Below are positions 24,039 through 31,970 of a stretch of DNA of 34,768 bases, in pieces. The DNA comes from Myxococcales bacterium (GTDB lineage Bacteria; Myxococcota_A; Polyangia; Polyangiales; Polyangiaceae). How positions within the stretch are numbered: the stretch's first letter is position 1; every line of letters starts with the position of its first letter. The position numbers and the translations under genes were made by a program. The notes below the pieces were generated by a model that did not search any database, was not told the DNA's origin, and was given only the letters and a program-made list of their open reading frames with translations. The DNA lies in the NCBI GenBank assembly GCA_025359105.1, contig JANYHK010000062.1, positions 1 to 34,768 of the forward strand, written 5' to 3'.

Positions 24039-24472
24039 GCCGCGCGGCCACCGTCCTCGCGATCGCGGCGTCCGCCGGCGCGGCGGCGCAGGCGTGCACC
24101 TCGTCGTCGGGCGGTCCCGCGTCGCCCGCGTGCGTTCAGGGGCTGTCCACGGCGTGCCAGCCGCTCTACTCCCCGCCGACGTTCGACACCCTGTACGCCA
24201 AGCTCTTGGTCCCCACCTGCGCGAGCGGTAACGGCACGTGCCACACGTCCGACGCCGCGAAGGGGGGCCTCGTCTTCGCGAGCGCCGACGACGCCTACGA
24301 CCGCCTTGTCGGCAAGGGGCGCGTGACCCCAAGTGATCCGGCGTGCAGCCTGCTCATGAAACGCGTGACGTCGACCGACCCGAATTTCCACATGCCGCCG
24401 GGCCCGACGTCCCTCTCCGCGGGCGAACAATGCGCGCTCGTGCAATGGATCTCGGCAGGAGCGAAGCGATGA
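24008..24472 (+). CDS. Cytochrome-c-like lipoprotein with wide Cys-x6-Cys-His motif
   Basis: A 154-residue lipoprotein whose ATG (24008) lies within the end of the upstream gene. The signal ends A-A-Q-A-C (Cys30). The domain reads FDTLYAKLLVPT, then Cys71-x6-Cys78-His79 (CASGNGTCHT), AAKGGLVFASADDAYDRLVG, CSLLMKRV, FHMPPG and LSAGEQCALVQWISAGAKR. This is the organisation of planctomycete/myxobacterial cytochrome-c-like domains (Cys-His, Gly-Gly-Leu, Met-Pro-Pro, terminal tryptophan helix), but with six residues between the cysteines. Haem loading is therefore unproven. The stop overlaps the pentahaem cytochrome start (ATGA), so the proteins are made together. Confidence 0.83.
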   Translation: MATLRRSQQLSRAATVLAIAASAGAAAQACTSSSGGPASPACVQGLSTACQPLYSPPTFDTLYAKLLVPTCASGNGTCHTSDAAKGGLVFASADDAYDRLVGKGRVTPSDPACSLLMKRVTSTDPNFHMPPGPTSLSAGEQCALVQWISAGAKR

Positions 24473-25938
24473 TCCGCACGCGCGGAGCGATGGGCGTCCT
24501 TTCGACGACGTTGGCGATCTCGGTGGCGGTGCCGCTGGCGTGCACGAGCAAGTCGACCGACGCCTTCTTGTCGCGCGACGAGATGCTCGACCCGCAGGCG
24601 TGCTCGAAGTGCCACGCCGATCACTACAAGGAGTGGTCGGGCAGCATGCACGCCTACGCCGCCGAGGATCCGGTATTTGTGGCCATGAACAAGCGCGGCC
24701 AGCGCGAGACGAACGGCGCGCTCGGGGATTTTTGCGTGAAGTGCCACGCGCCCTTGGCCGTGCGCGACGGGCTCACCAAGGACGGGCTCGATCTCGCGAG
24801 CGTCCCGGCCAACCGCAAGGGCGTGACGTGCTTCTTCTGCCACACCGTCGATCAGGTGACGGGCACGCACGACGCGGCGCTCACCTCAGGGACCGATCTG
24901 ACGATGCGTGGAGAATACAAAGATCCGGTGGCCAACACCGCGCACCGCGCCTCGTACTCGGCGCTTCACGATCGCGATCAGCTCGAGTCGGCGCGGATGT
25001 GCGGCGCATGCCACGACATCGTGAACGGGCACGGGCAGTCGCTCGAGCGCACGTTCGCCGAGTGGCAGACGTCGGTCTTCTCGCACGCGCCGGGCGGCGC
25101 CACGTGCGGGCAGTGCCACATGGCGCAGGGCGCGAACCTCGAGCCGATCGCGCAAGCGCCCGGCGTCTTCGCGCGACGCAGGCACGCCCACACGTTCGCG
25201 GCCGTCGACCTCGCGCTCACCGACTTTCCGCAGAGAGACACGCAGAGGGCCGAGGTCCAGGCACAGCTCGACAAGACGCTGCAGTCTGCGCTGTGCGTCG
25301 GCGCGACCGGCGGGCAGATCAAGGTGATGCTCGACAACGTGGCTGCCGGCCACTCCTTCCCGAGCGGCGCGGTCCAGGACCGGCGGCTGTGGGTCGAGGT
25401 GACGGCGTACGCCGGCGCGGACGTCGTCTACCGGAGCGGCGCGCCGGCGACGGACGGGACCCCCATCGCCAGGTCGACCGATCCCGATTTGTGGCTGATG
25501 CGCGACTGCATCTTCGACGCCGCCGGCAAGGAGGTGCACATGTTCTGGCAGGCCGAGCAGCTCGAGAGCAACGTGCTCCCTGGGCAAGCGACGTTCGACC
25601 CCACCGATCCGCGCTTCTACCAGACCCACATCGTGCAGACGTACCCGCGCGCGGCGCAGCTGCCGAAGGCGCCCGACCGAGTGACGATGCGCGTGCACCT
25701 GCAGCCGATGGGCACCGACGTCCTGGACGATCTCGTCGCCTCCGGCGATCTGGATCCGGCGGTGCGAACGAAGATGGCGACGCTCGACGTCGGCGCCCTC
25801 CTCGAGTGGACTGCGGCGCAAGCAACGGCCACCTACACCGACGCGACCGATCACCAGCTGTACCGCTGCGTCACGGACACCAACTTCAACGTCGTGAGCG
25901 ATCGGGTGCCCGCGACGAACCACACGCGCTGCAAGTAG
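24469..25938 (+). CDS. Pentahaem cytochrome c554-like lipoprotein
   Basis: A 489-residue lipoprotein (lipobox V-P-L-A-C, Cys25). Five standard CxxCH haem motifs occur at residues 45-49, 89-93, 121-125, 178-182 and 213-217 (CSKCH, CVKCH, CFFCH, CGACH, CGQCH). The spacing and the phrase ACSKCHADHYKEWSGSMHAYA are those of the cytochrome c554/c-prime domain seen in multihaem nitrogen and sulfur redox proteins. The C-terminal 270 residues (NVAAGHSFPSGAVQDRRLWVEVTA, VTMRVHLQPMG) form a beta-rich domain often found on such cytochromes. Extra histidines (AGHSFPSG) may be axial ligands or substrate residues. It probably moves electrons in the periplasm; the donor and acceptor are unknown. The start overlaps the previous gene. 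Confidence 0.92.
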   Translation: MIRTRGAMGVLSTTLAISVAVPLACTSKSTDAFLSRDEMLDPQACSKCHADHYKEWSGSMHAYAAEDPVFVAMNKRGQRETNGALGDFCVKCHAPLAVRDGLTKDGLDLASVPANRKGVTCFFCHTVDQVTGTHDAALTSGTDLTMRGEYKDPVANTAHRASYSALHDRDQLESARMCGACHDIVNGHGQSLERTFAEWQTSVFSHAPGGATCGQCHMAQGANLEPIAQAPGVFARRRHAHTFAAVDLALTDFPQRDTQRAEVQAQLDKTLQSALCVGATGGQIKVMLDNVAAGHSFPSGAVQDRRLWVEVTAYAGADVVYRSGAPATDGTPIARSTDPDLWLMRDCIFDAAGKEVHMFWQAEQLESNVLPGQATFDPTDPRFYQTHIVQTYPRAAQLPKAPDRVTMRVHLQPMGTDVLDDLVASGDLDPAVRTKMATLDVGALLEWTAAQATATYTDATDHQLYRCVTDTNFNVVSDRVPATNHTRCK

Positions 25939-25950
25939 CGCCGCGGCGAC

Positions 25951-26619
25951 ATGTTCCGAGAGATTTACGAGAGCCCGGTCCTGCACCCCGTCCTCTTCTG
26001 GGCGGCGGGGGCCCTTTTCTTGCTCGCCGTCTCGCGGAAGCTGCCGTTTCTCTACGCGTACCTCGTGGCGTTCGGGGTGGAGATCCTCGCGGACGCGACG
26101 CTGACGAGCCCGTGGACTCCGGTCCCGCCGCGCACCGGGCTCGCCACGGTGGTGGCGATCGGCTTCGTAATCCTCGGAGATTTTCGGTATTTCGTGCTCC
26201 TCTTCCGCGCGCAGACGGTCGGCCCGATCGCGGCGCGTGGGTGGCTCGCGGCCGCGGGGCTCTCGCTCGTCGTTCCAGTGCTCTCGGTGGTCGTGCGGGC
26301 CGCCTTCCCCACGGCGCTCGCGAACATGCAGGTGACGTTCCTCACCTACGAGCTCATGTTCTTCGCGCTGGTCCTCGCGATCCGCCTGCGTTTGCCCCGC
26401 GGAGCGCCGCATGCGGCGTGGGCCCGGTGGGCGACGAGCTACGAGCTCTTGCAGTACGGGCTGTGGGTCGCCGCGGACGTCGCCATCCTTTCCGGCTACG
26501 ATGCGGGCTTCCTCGTGCGCATCTTGCCCAACCTCATGTACTACGTCCTCTACCTTCCGTTCGTCGCGTGGCTCGCCCCGCGCGCGCTCGCCGAGCCATG
26601 GCAAGGGGCGCGGCCGTAG
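25951..26619 (+). CDS. Polytopic membrane protein of unknown function
   Basis: A 222-residue hydrophobic protein with about six membrane helices (LHPVLFWAAGALFLLAV, LATVVAIGFVILGDFRYFVLLF, AAAGLSLVVPVLSVVV, LTYELMFFALVLAIRL, ILPNLMYYVLYLPFVAWLAP). The short loops carry Arg and Glu residues. I do not recognise the family, and no haem- or quinone-binding motif is certain. It starts 12 nt after the pentahaem cytochrome and overlaps the next lipoprotein start by 22 nt. It may therefore be the membrane partner that links quinones to the periplasmic cytochromes, which is inference from operon position. Confidence 0.82.
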   Translation: MFREIYESPVLHPVLFWAAGALFLLAVSRKLPFLYAYLVAFGVEILADATLTSPWTPVPPRTGLATVVAIGFVILGDFRYFVLLFRAQTVGPIAARGWLAAAGLSLVVPVLSVVVRAAFPTALANMQVTFLTYELMFFALVLAIRLRLPRGAPHAAWARWATSYELLQYGLWVAADVAILSGYDAGFLVRILPNLMYYVLYLPFVAWLAPRALAEPWQGARP

Positions 26620-27437
26620 CGCTCGCCACCGCCGCGCTCCTCCTCGTCGCCTGCCGCGACGCCGGCCGGAACGCGGACGCGGCGCGCCTGTCGTTCCAGA
26701 AAGACGGCGCCGAGCTGCGGAGCGTCGCGCTCGCCGACCTGAAGAGCGTCCCGGCCGAGACGTTCACGGCGTTCGACCCCTACTACAACAAGAAGAAGAC
26801 CTACCGCGCGCTGCCGCTCCGCGCCGTGCTCGAGCAGGGCTTCGCCGGGCTGGGCGCGCCTCTGGAGGCGCAGGACTTCGTGCTTCGCGCGAAGGACGGC
26901 TACACCGTGCCGCTCTCCGGTGCGCGCCTGCTCGAGCCAGGCGCGTACATCGCGATTGCCGACGTCGACGTGCCGGCGTGGGAGCCGATCGGGCCGCAGC
27001 AGGTGAGCCCCGGGCCGTACTACCTCGTGTGGCGAGGCGACAAACAGCAAGATCTCGAGACGCACCCCCGGCCCTGGCAGCTCGCGACGATCGAGATCGC
27101 GCGCTTCGAGGCGACGTTCCCGCACGCCGTCCCCACCGGGGAGGCGCCGGGCTCACCGGCGATGCGCGGCTTCGCGACGTTCCGTGCACAGTGCATCCAT
27201 TGCCACGCGATCAACCGCGAGGGGGGGCGCGTCGGCCCCGATCTGAACCTGCCGCAGAGCATCCTCGAGTACCGACCCGAGGCGCAGGTGCGCGCGTACA
27301 TCAAGAACCCACTGGCGTTCCGCTACGGGAACATGCCCGCGCACCCGAACATGACGGACGCCGATCTCGACGAGCTCGTCGCTTATTTTCGGGCGATGAA
27401 GGATCGGAAGCACGAGCCCGACGCGGGGGCGCGGTGA
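26598..27437 (+). CDS. Lipoprotein fusion of a SUOX-like domain and cytochrome c
   Basis: A 279-residue lipoprotein from the ATG at 26598 (lipobox L-L-V-A-C, Cys19). Residues 30-170 resemble the short molybdopterin-binding-like SUOX fold (LRSVALADLKSVPAETFTAFD, YRALPLRAVLEQGFAGLG, DFVLRAKDGYTVPLSG, PGAYIAIADV, GPYYLVWRG). It lacks an obvious Moco cysteine. Residues 185-265 are a class I cytochrome c, with Cys199-x-x-Cys202-His203 (QCIHCHAINREGGRVGPDLNLP) and Met246 in YGNMPAHPNM as the sixth ligand, then DLDELVAYFRAM. The domain pairing suggests an exported electron-transfer or substrate-binding unit. It overlaps the membrane protein gene upstream and the SIS gene downstream (GTGA). Confidence 0.87.
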   Translation: MARGAAVALATAALLLVACRDAGRNADAARLSFQKDGAELRSVALADLKSVPAETFTAFDPYYNKKKTYRALPLRAVLEQGFAGLGAPLEAQDFVLRAKDGYTVPLSGARLLEPGAYIAIADVDVPAWEPIGPQQVSPGPYYLVWRGDKQQDLETHPRPWQLATIEIARFEATFPHAVPTGEAPGSPAMRGFATFRAQCIHCHAINREGGRVGPDLNLPQSILEYRPEAQVRAYIKNPLAFRYGNMPAHPNMTDADLDELVAYFRAMKDRKHEPDAGAR

Positions 27438-28465
27438 GCGCGCCGACCGTCGCGCGCGAGGGCAGCGCCGAAGCGGACCTGCGGGGCCGCCTCGCCGCGC
27501 TGCCGGCGTGCCTGCGCGAGATCGCAGTTCTGGTCGCGGCAGACGCAGGCGCTGCCGCCGCCGTGCCCGCCGCGGCGAGCGTCCTCGTCACCGGCATTGG
27601 CGGGTCCGAGGCGCCGGCGCGGATGCTCGCTGAGCTGTGGCGCGGATCCGGCGTGGCCGCGTCGTTCGTCCCGCTCTCGGCGTTCGTGTCCACCGCGCCC
27701 ACGACAACGACGACGGCCGGCGATCGACGCGACTGCACGCTCGTCGTGTTCTCGCAGGGGCTCTCGCCGAACGCGCGCCTCGCGCTGGCTCGCGCGGGGG
27801 AGTTTCGCGAGGCGCTCCTCTTCACTTCGGTGAAGGACGATCCGGCGCTCGCGCGCTTCGCGGCGCTCGGGGGGCGCGTCGTCGTCTTGCCGCCTTCGAG
27901 CGAGCGGGGAACGCTCGTGCGGGTGCTCGGCCCCTGCGCCGCAATGCTCGCCGCCGCGCTTCACACGGGCGCCGCCGCCGCGAGCGACGTGGAGGCGCTC
28001 GTGGCCGCGATTACGCGCGCGCCCGCTCGCGTCCCCGACGTGCCCCTGCGCGCGCGCGTCGCGTTCGTGACGGCGGCGGGCTACGGCGAGCTCTGCCACG
28101 CCATGAAGAACACCTGGCTCGAGGCGCTGTGCGCGCCCGAGCCACCTTCGTGGGACGTGCTTCAGATCGCGCATGGCCCGTTTCAGCAGTTCTTCGACGA
28201 CGAGATCCTGCTGATCGCGCTCGAGCGCGACGGCGCGGAGCGCGCGCTGTGGGAGCGACTGGCGACGATGCTCGTCCCGTCCCGTCACTCGCTCGTACGC
28301 CTCTCTTCTTCCCTGCCGCGCGCGCTCGCGCCGATCGATCACCTCGTCCAGGTGCTCGAGCTCGTCTGCCGCGCGCTCCGTCACGCGCCGCGCGATCTCG
28401 GCGCGTGGGCCGGCTCGGGCCTGGACGCGCCGCTTTATGGATTGGGGTCCGAGGAAGAGGCGTGA
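27434..28465 (+). CDS. SIS-domain sugar isomerase-like protein
   Basis: A 343-residue cytoplasmic protein starting at a GTG that overlaps the previous stop (GTGA). The N-terminal SIS domain has VLVTGIGGSEAPARMLAELWRG and the second strand-turn TLVVFSQGLSPNARLALARAGEF, then LLFTSVKDDPALA. The C-terminal half has HAMKNTWLEALCAPEPPSWDVLQIAHGPFQQFF, similar to the second SIS unit of glucosamine-6-phosphate synthase or phosphoglucose isomerase-like proteins. It would bind a phosphosugar. The exact substrate cannot be named. It is odd as the last gene of a cytochrome operon; the tight overlap suggests real co-expression rather than chance adjacency. Confidence 0.82.
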   Translation: MSAPTVAREGSAEADLRGRLAALPACLREIAVLVAADAGAAAAVPAAASVLVTGIGGSEAPARMLAELWRGSGVAASFVPLSAFVSTAPTTTTTAGDRRDCTLVVFSQGLSPNARLALARAGEFREALLFTSVKDDPALARFAALGGRVVVLPPSSERGTLVRVLGPCAAMLAAALHTGAAAASDVEALVAAITRAPARVPDVPLRARVAFVTAAGYGELCHAMKNTWLEALCAPEPPSWDVLQIAHGPFQQFFDDEILLIALERDGAERALWERLATMLVPSRHSLVRLSSSLPRALAPIDHLVQVLELVCRALRHAPRDLGAWAGSGLDAPLYGLGSEEEA

Positions 28466-28481
28466 TTGCGCGCGAAGGCGG

Positions 28482-29531
28482 TCAGGGGGCGCAGCAGATG
28501 GTCGTCGGCTGCGTCGGCGTCACGGCTCCGGTCGGGGTCGAGCTGGTCGGCGGGCACGCCCCGGCGTCGAAAGAGAGGGCACCGGTCAACTGGATGCTCG
28601 GAGGATCGTTGAGGCGCGCGCAGGCCGTCGGGATCGGGATGCCCCCCGGGGGGCCATTGCATTGCGTCGTGATCGTGCCGACGCACGCCGTCGGCGACGC
28701 GCCGCACGTGCACGCGGTGCAGTCGCGTGCGTCGGTCGCCGCGCCGTAGTAAACGCGACGCACGGCGTAGCCACCCACGGGGCACGCGACGTCGCCCGGC
28801 GAGATGACGCAGGGGCGCGGTTCCATCGGCGCGCGGGGCAACGGCACGCAGGCCTCGCCCTCGCCGCACGCCCCCCGCGTCGGCGGCACGGCGACCTCGC
28901 ACGCGCGCCCGCTCCGGGCCCACGCGACCGGCAAGACGGTCTTGGTCGGCTGCGGGACGCAGCTCGCCGCGGGCGCGGGCGGCTGCGCGAGCATGCTCTT
29001 GGCGAAGTTGCAGTTCGCTTGCACGCTCGCGCACGCGCCCCCGACGGTGACGGTGTCGCAAGCCGCACCGCTGCAGTCGTTGGTGCTGAAGATCTTGACG
29101 CTGAATGACGTCGGGCAGACGCCGCTGGCCGTCGCGGGACCGCACGTGCAGCCGCACGTCGCGGAGGGGGCCGTCGGATCGGCGAAGGCGTCGAGCCGCG
29201 TCGTCGGGTAGTCGACTCCGCACGTGGGCGGCGCGCCCGGGCCATCCCACACCGCGACGGGGCCGATCCAACCGGGCGGCGTCGCGAGGCAGGCGCACGC
29301 GCCGGTGGGGGCATCGATGATCTGGACGTCGGGCAGCGGCACGGCGTCGCTTCCGATCGTCGCATCGCTGCCCGTTTCGCTCCCCGATTCGCCGCCGGTG
29401 TCGCTGCCGCCAGTGGCGTCGGCGCCGCCGCCCGTCAGCCCGTCGGTCGAGACCGTCAGCGAACACGCGGAGGCCGCTCCTAGTGCACCGGCGATCAGGC
29501 CGACGAGCCACGCGGAGCGACCTCGCACCAT
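28482..29531 (-). CDS. Large Cys-rich lipoprotein
   Basis: A 349-residue lipoprotein (lipobox A-A-S-A-C) starting at the ATG at 29531. After a Gly/Asp/Ser/Thr linker the mature protein has about 30 cysteines arranged in small modules (GACACLATPPGWIGPVAVWDG, TCGCTCGPATASGVC, FSTNDCSGAACDT, DARDCTACTCGASPTAC), ending ICCAP. These modules are common on exported proteins of Polyangia and their function is unknown; disulfide-stabilised surface display is likely. It converges with the SIS gene (16-nt gap) and lies 39 nt downstream of the outer-membrane barrel gene, on the same strand. Confidence 0.85.
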   Translation of the reverse strand: MVRGRSAWLVGLIAGALGAASACSLTVSTDGLTGGGADATGGSDTGGESGSETGSDATIGSDAVPLPDVQIIDAPTGACACLATPPGWIGPVAVWDGPGAPPTCGVDYPTTRLDAFADPTAPSATCGCTCGPATASGVCPTSFSVKIFSTNDCSGAACDTVTVGGACASVQANCNFAKSMLAQPPAPAASCVPQPTKTVLPVAWARSGRACEVAVPPTRGACGEGEACVPLPRAPMEPRPCVISPGDVACPVGGYAVRRVYYGAATDARDCTACTCGASPTACVGTITTQCNGPPGGIPIPTACARLNDPPSIQLTGALSFDAGACPPTSSTPTGAVTPTQPTTICCAP

Positions 29532-29570
29532 CTACTGAAGCTACCACGATCGCGCGGGCGACCGCGCACG

Positions 29571-30374
29571 TCAGCGCGGCACGTTGGCGGCGCCTGCGCC
29601 GTTGCCCCACAGTCGGACCGGGATGAACGTGACGCCGAGGAAGAGCGTCAGCCTGCGCGTCGACGGGAACACGCTCACGTCCTCGCCGACGTCGAACATG
29701 ACCGACGGGCTGGGCGAGTAGCTGAGCCCCATGAGGAGTCCGGCGTCCTTCGGCGCGATCCGACCCGCATCGGTGAATCCGTACGTCTCCACCATCACGC
29801 CCAGGTGAAACGGGAGGGGAACGCCCGCGGCGAGCGTGCCGAAGCCCTGTACCGATCGCGCGGGCAGATCGAACTGCCAGACGTTCACTCCGCCGTTCAG
29901 GTCGAAGTGGACGCCGCAGAGATCCTTCGTCGCATAGGCCCAGAACGAAGCGTCGTACGCGAAGGGAAAATCGCGGGGCGGGTTGAAGCTGGGCACGCTG
30001 AGCGCCGCAGAGAACGCGATGGACGGGATCGCCTTCGTCTGATCGACGATGTGCGTCTTGAGGCCGAACGACACATCGTCGTAGTAGCGCAGCGAGCGCG
30101 ACACCGAGCCCGACGTGAAGACGTAGCCGTTGCCCCCGACCTGCGCCTGGAGCCACTCGACGAGGGTGAGCTTCAGGAGGAGGGGTTGATCGTGGATGAA
30201 GCCGCGCGGCTCGACGACGCGCGACGCGAGGCCGACCTCGATCTCGAGGGCGCCGGGCGGGACGAGGTCCGCGCTGCACGAGATGGTCGGGCGGCACGGC
30301 AGGACGCGCAGGGCATCGGCGTCGGCCCCGCGCGTCTCTGCGCCGGTGAGATCGAAGTGGGCGAGGGCGAGCAC
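29571..30374 (-). CDS. Outer-membrane beta-barrel protein, start uncertain
   Basis: About 267 residues with alternating amphipathic strands (ALEIEVGLASRVVEP, LRYYDDVSFGLKTHI, GTLAAGVPLPFHLGVMVETYG, LTLFLGVTFIPVRLW), resembling the MetA-pathway transporter barrel family. The conserved part begins at about RVLPCRPTISCSADLVPPGALEIEVG. The listed start is GTG at 30374, but a full signal peptide is missing and no ribosome site is well placed. An in-frame stop at 30392-30390 limits extension to five more codons, with ATA as a possible rare start. A small frameshift in the leader is possible. It follows the SOD-like gene by 67 nt and is probably co-transcribed with it. Confidence 0.7.
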   Translation of the reverse strand: MLALAHFDLTGAETRGADADALRVLPCRPTISCSADLVPPGALEIEVGLASRVVEPRGFIHDQPLLLKLTLVEWLQAQVGGNGYVFTSGSVSRSLRYYDDVSFGLKTHIVDQTKAIPSIAFSAALSVPSFNPPRDFPFAYDASFWAYATKDLCGVHFDLNGGVNVWQFDLPARSVQGFGTLAAGVPLPFHLGVMVETYGFTDAGRIAPKDAGLLMGLSYSPSPSVMFDVGEDVSVFPSTRRLTLFLGVTFIPVRLWGNGAGAANVPR

Positions 30375-30441
30375 GATTGTTATCGTCGCTCACCCTCGCC
30401 GCAAATGGCACGAGAACCGCGCCAGACTGGACCAGGCCAAA

Positions 30442-31092
30442 CTAGGGCTTGGTGATCACGCCGCACGCCTGGCGCGGGGGCGGGCCGGGGGCGGGCCCCG
30501 CTTCTGCGTCACCGGCATCGTCACCGGCATCAACCGGCGCTGCCGGGAGCTTGTGGTAGACGATCGCGTGGCCGACGACGGAAACCGGTCCGGCGCTGAC
30601 GGTGATGTCCGCGACGGGCACGGTCAACGCGCCGACTCCGGCTTCGTTGACGGTGATCTTCCACTCGCCGTGGTACGGGCCGCCATCTGGACCATAGTGC
30701 GGGCCGGGTGTCGTGCAGTCCGTCCCGTTGTGGACGTGCATTCCGTGGACGCCGGGCGCGCCGTTCTGGATCCCGAGGACGACGCTGACGGTGCCGTTCA
30801 ACTCGGTGAACTTCGCCGTGCCGGTCGTTCCCGCGTCGTCGACGGACGCGAGGATCGAGCTCGCCGTCAGCGTCGTTCCGGTGTCCGGGGGGGGCTGCAC
30901 GACGTCCGGGAGGGGCTGGGAGTCGGTGCCGCTGCTCCCGCTGCTTCCGGTGTCATTTCCTCCGCTGTCCTTGGTGCTCCCGCTGGAAGACCCAGAGGCG
31001 TTGTCATCACCGCCGCAACCGTTGATCACGCCAACGGTCAAGAGGAGCAGGGCTCCCCCGGCCAGGCCCATTCGGCGAGCTAGCTTGGTCAT
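30442..31092 (-). CDS. Cu/Zn superoxide dismutase-like lipoprotein with shortened zinc loop
   Basis: A 216-residue lipoprotein from the ATG at 31092 with GGAGG upstream; the lipobox is V-I-N-G-C (Cys26). Residues 75-215 align with SodC. Copper ligands are His119 and His121 (GMHVHNG), His132 (GPHYGP) and His180 (IVYHK). The disulfide pair is Cys126-Cys210, with Cys126 six residues before His132 as in bovine SOD1. The active-site arginine is Arg207 in PRQACGVI. The zinc subloop is shortened to GPDGGPYHGEW: one His and the Asp ligand have no counterpart, so the zinc site is probably lost or altered. It would be exported to deal with superoxide or to bind copper. It probably shares a transcript with the barrel protein downstream. 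Confidence 0.85.
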   Translation of the reverse strand: MTKLARRMGLAGGALLLLTVGVINGCGGDDNASGSSSGSTKDSGGNDTGSSGSSGTDSQPLPDVVQPPPDTGTTLTASSILASVDDAGTTGTAKFTELNGTVSVVLGIQNGAPGVHGMHVHNGTDCTTPGPHYGPDGGPYHGEWKITVNEAGVGALTVPVADITVSAGPVSVVGHAIVYHKLPAAPVDAGDDAGDAEAGPAPGPPPRQACGVITKP

Positions 31093-31374
31093 CGCGTCCT
31101 CCACGAAGCTTAGGGAACAGTTGTCCGCGCGGGTCGCCAACGACCGGATCCCCGCCCGCAGACCGTACGCAAATTTCGCGCCGTGTCACCCAAACAACGT
31201 GGCGCACGAGGTTTCGAACGTTTCCCCGACATGAGGAAGGGCGGATCGTGGCAGGTGGCCCCCTGCCTTGACCCACCCTGTGGGGCACGGACTCCGCTGG
31301 GGCGGCAAATGTCCATGCGGGGCTCCGCGTGCCCGGCGAAGCGGCGACTTGGACGGTTCTTGCGACGCTCGGCC

Positions 31375-31920
31375 ATGAGCGCTCTGATGACGAGAGCAGG
31401 TGCGCGCGTGCCAGTGGTCACTCGTCTCTCGCTGCCGCTGGCGCTGATGATCGCAGCGTGCGGAACGTCGATGTCGACGGTCGACGGTGGCGCGGACGGC
31501 GACGCGGGCGCCCTGGACGACGCGACGTTCGGCGACGAACGCGCGGGCTTCGACTCGTCGTACACGCCGTACGACGGGCCGGTGCCGGTCGGCGCTCCGT
31601 GCAACCCGCCGTGCGCGGCCGATCAATTCTGTTACCTGCGGCGCATCACAGGTGGGCGTGGGCGCGCGCCGTTCGCCGACGGAGGCGCGACGGACGGGGG
31701 CGACGCCGGGGATTCGAGCGGATCGAGCGACGCAGGCGAGGCGGGCGATGCAAGCGTCTCCCCCGGTTGCTACCCGGACCCTCCCGCGTGCGACGCGACG
31801 CCGACCTGCGCGTGCGTGCTGGCTCAGTTGATCGGCGTAGGCTGCGATCGGAACGATCTCACCTGCGAATCGGACGCGCTCTTCTGGCCGACAGTGGTGT
31901 GCACGCTCAACTTGCCGTAA
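31375..31920 (+). CDS. Short Cys-containing lipoprotein
   Basis: A 181-residue lipoprotein from the ATG at 31375; the lipobox is M-I-A-A-C (Cys29). A second ATG at 31387 is also possible. Neither has a strong ribosome site. The longer in-frame ORF upstream to 31183 is Arg-rich and not a signal. The mature protein has a Gly/Asp/Ala linker, then PVGAPCNPPCAADQFCYLRRI, a second linker, and GCYPDPPACDATPTCACVLAQL. The function is unknown; it is another member of the Cys-rich surface lipoproteins of this region. It is a single gene, divergent from the SOD-like gene and convergent with the YtkA-like gene. Confidence 0.75.
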   Translation: MSALMTRAGARVPVVTRLSLPLALMIAACGTSMSTVDGGADGDAGALDDATFGDERAGFDSSYTPYDGPVPVGAPCNPPCAADQFCYLRRITGGRGRAPFADGGATDGGDAGDSSGSSDAGEAGDASVSPGCYPDPPACDATPTCACVLAQLIGVGCDRNDLTCESDALFWPTVVCTLNLP

Positions 31921-31970
31921 GCCAGATCCCGCGGCACCAGCGCCTCGTGTGCGTCGATCACTGGCGCGGC

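Noticed and set aside
24540-27437. A 965-codon plus-strand open frame
   Set aside because: Its first two thirds are Arg/Ala/Gly-rich shadow sequence of the pentahaem cytochrome and membrane protein frames. Only the last part, from 26598, is a real gene.
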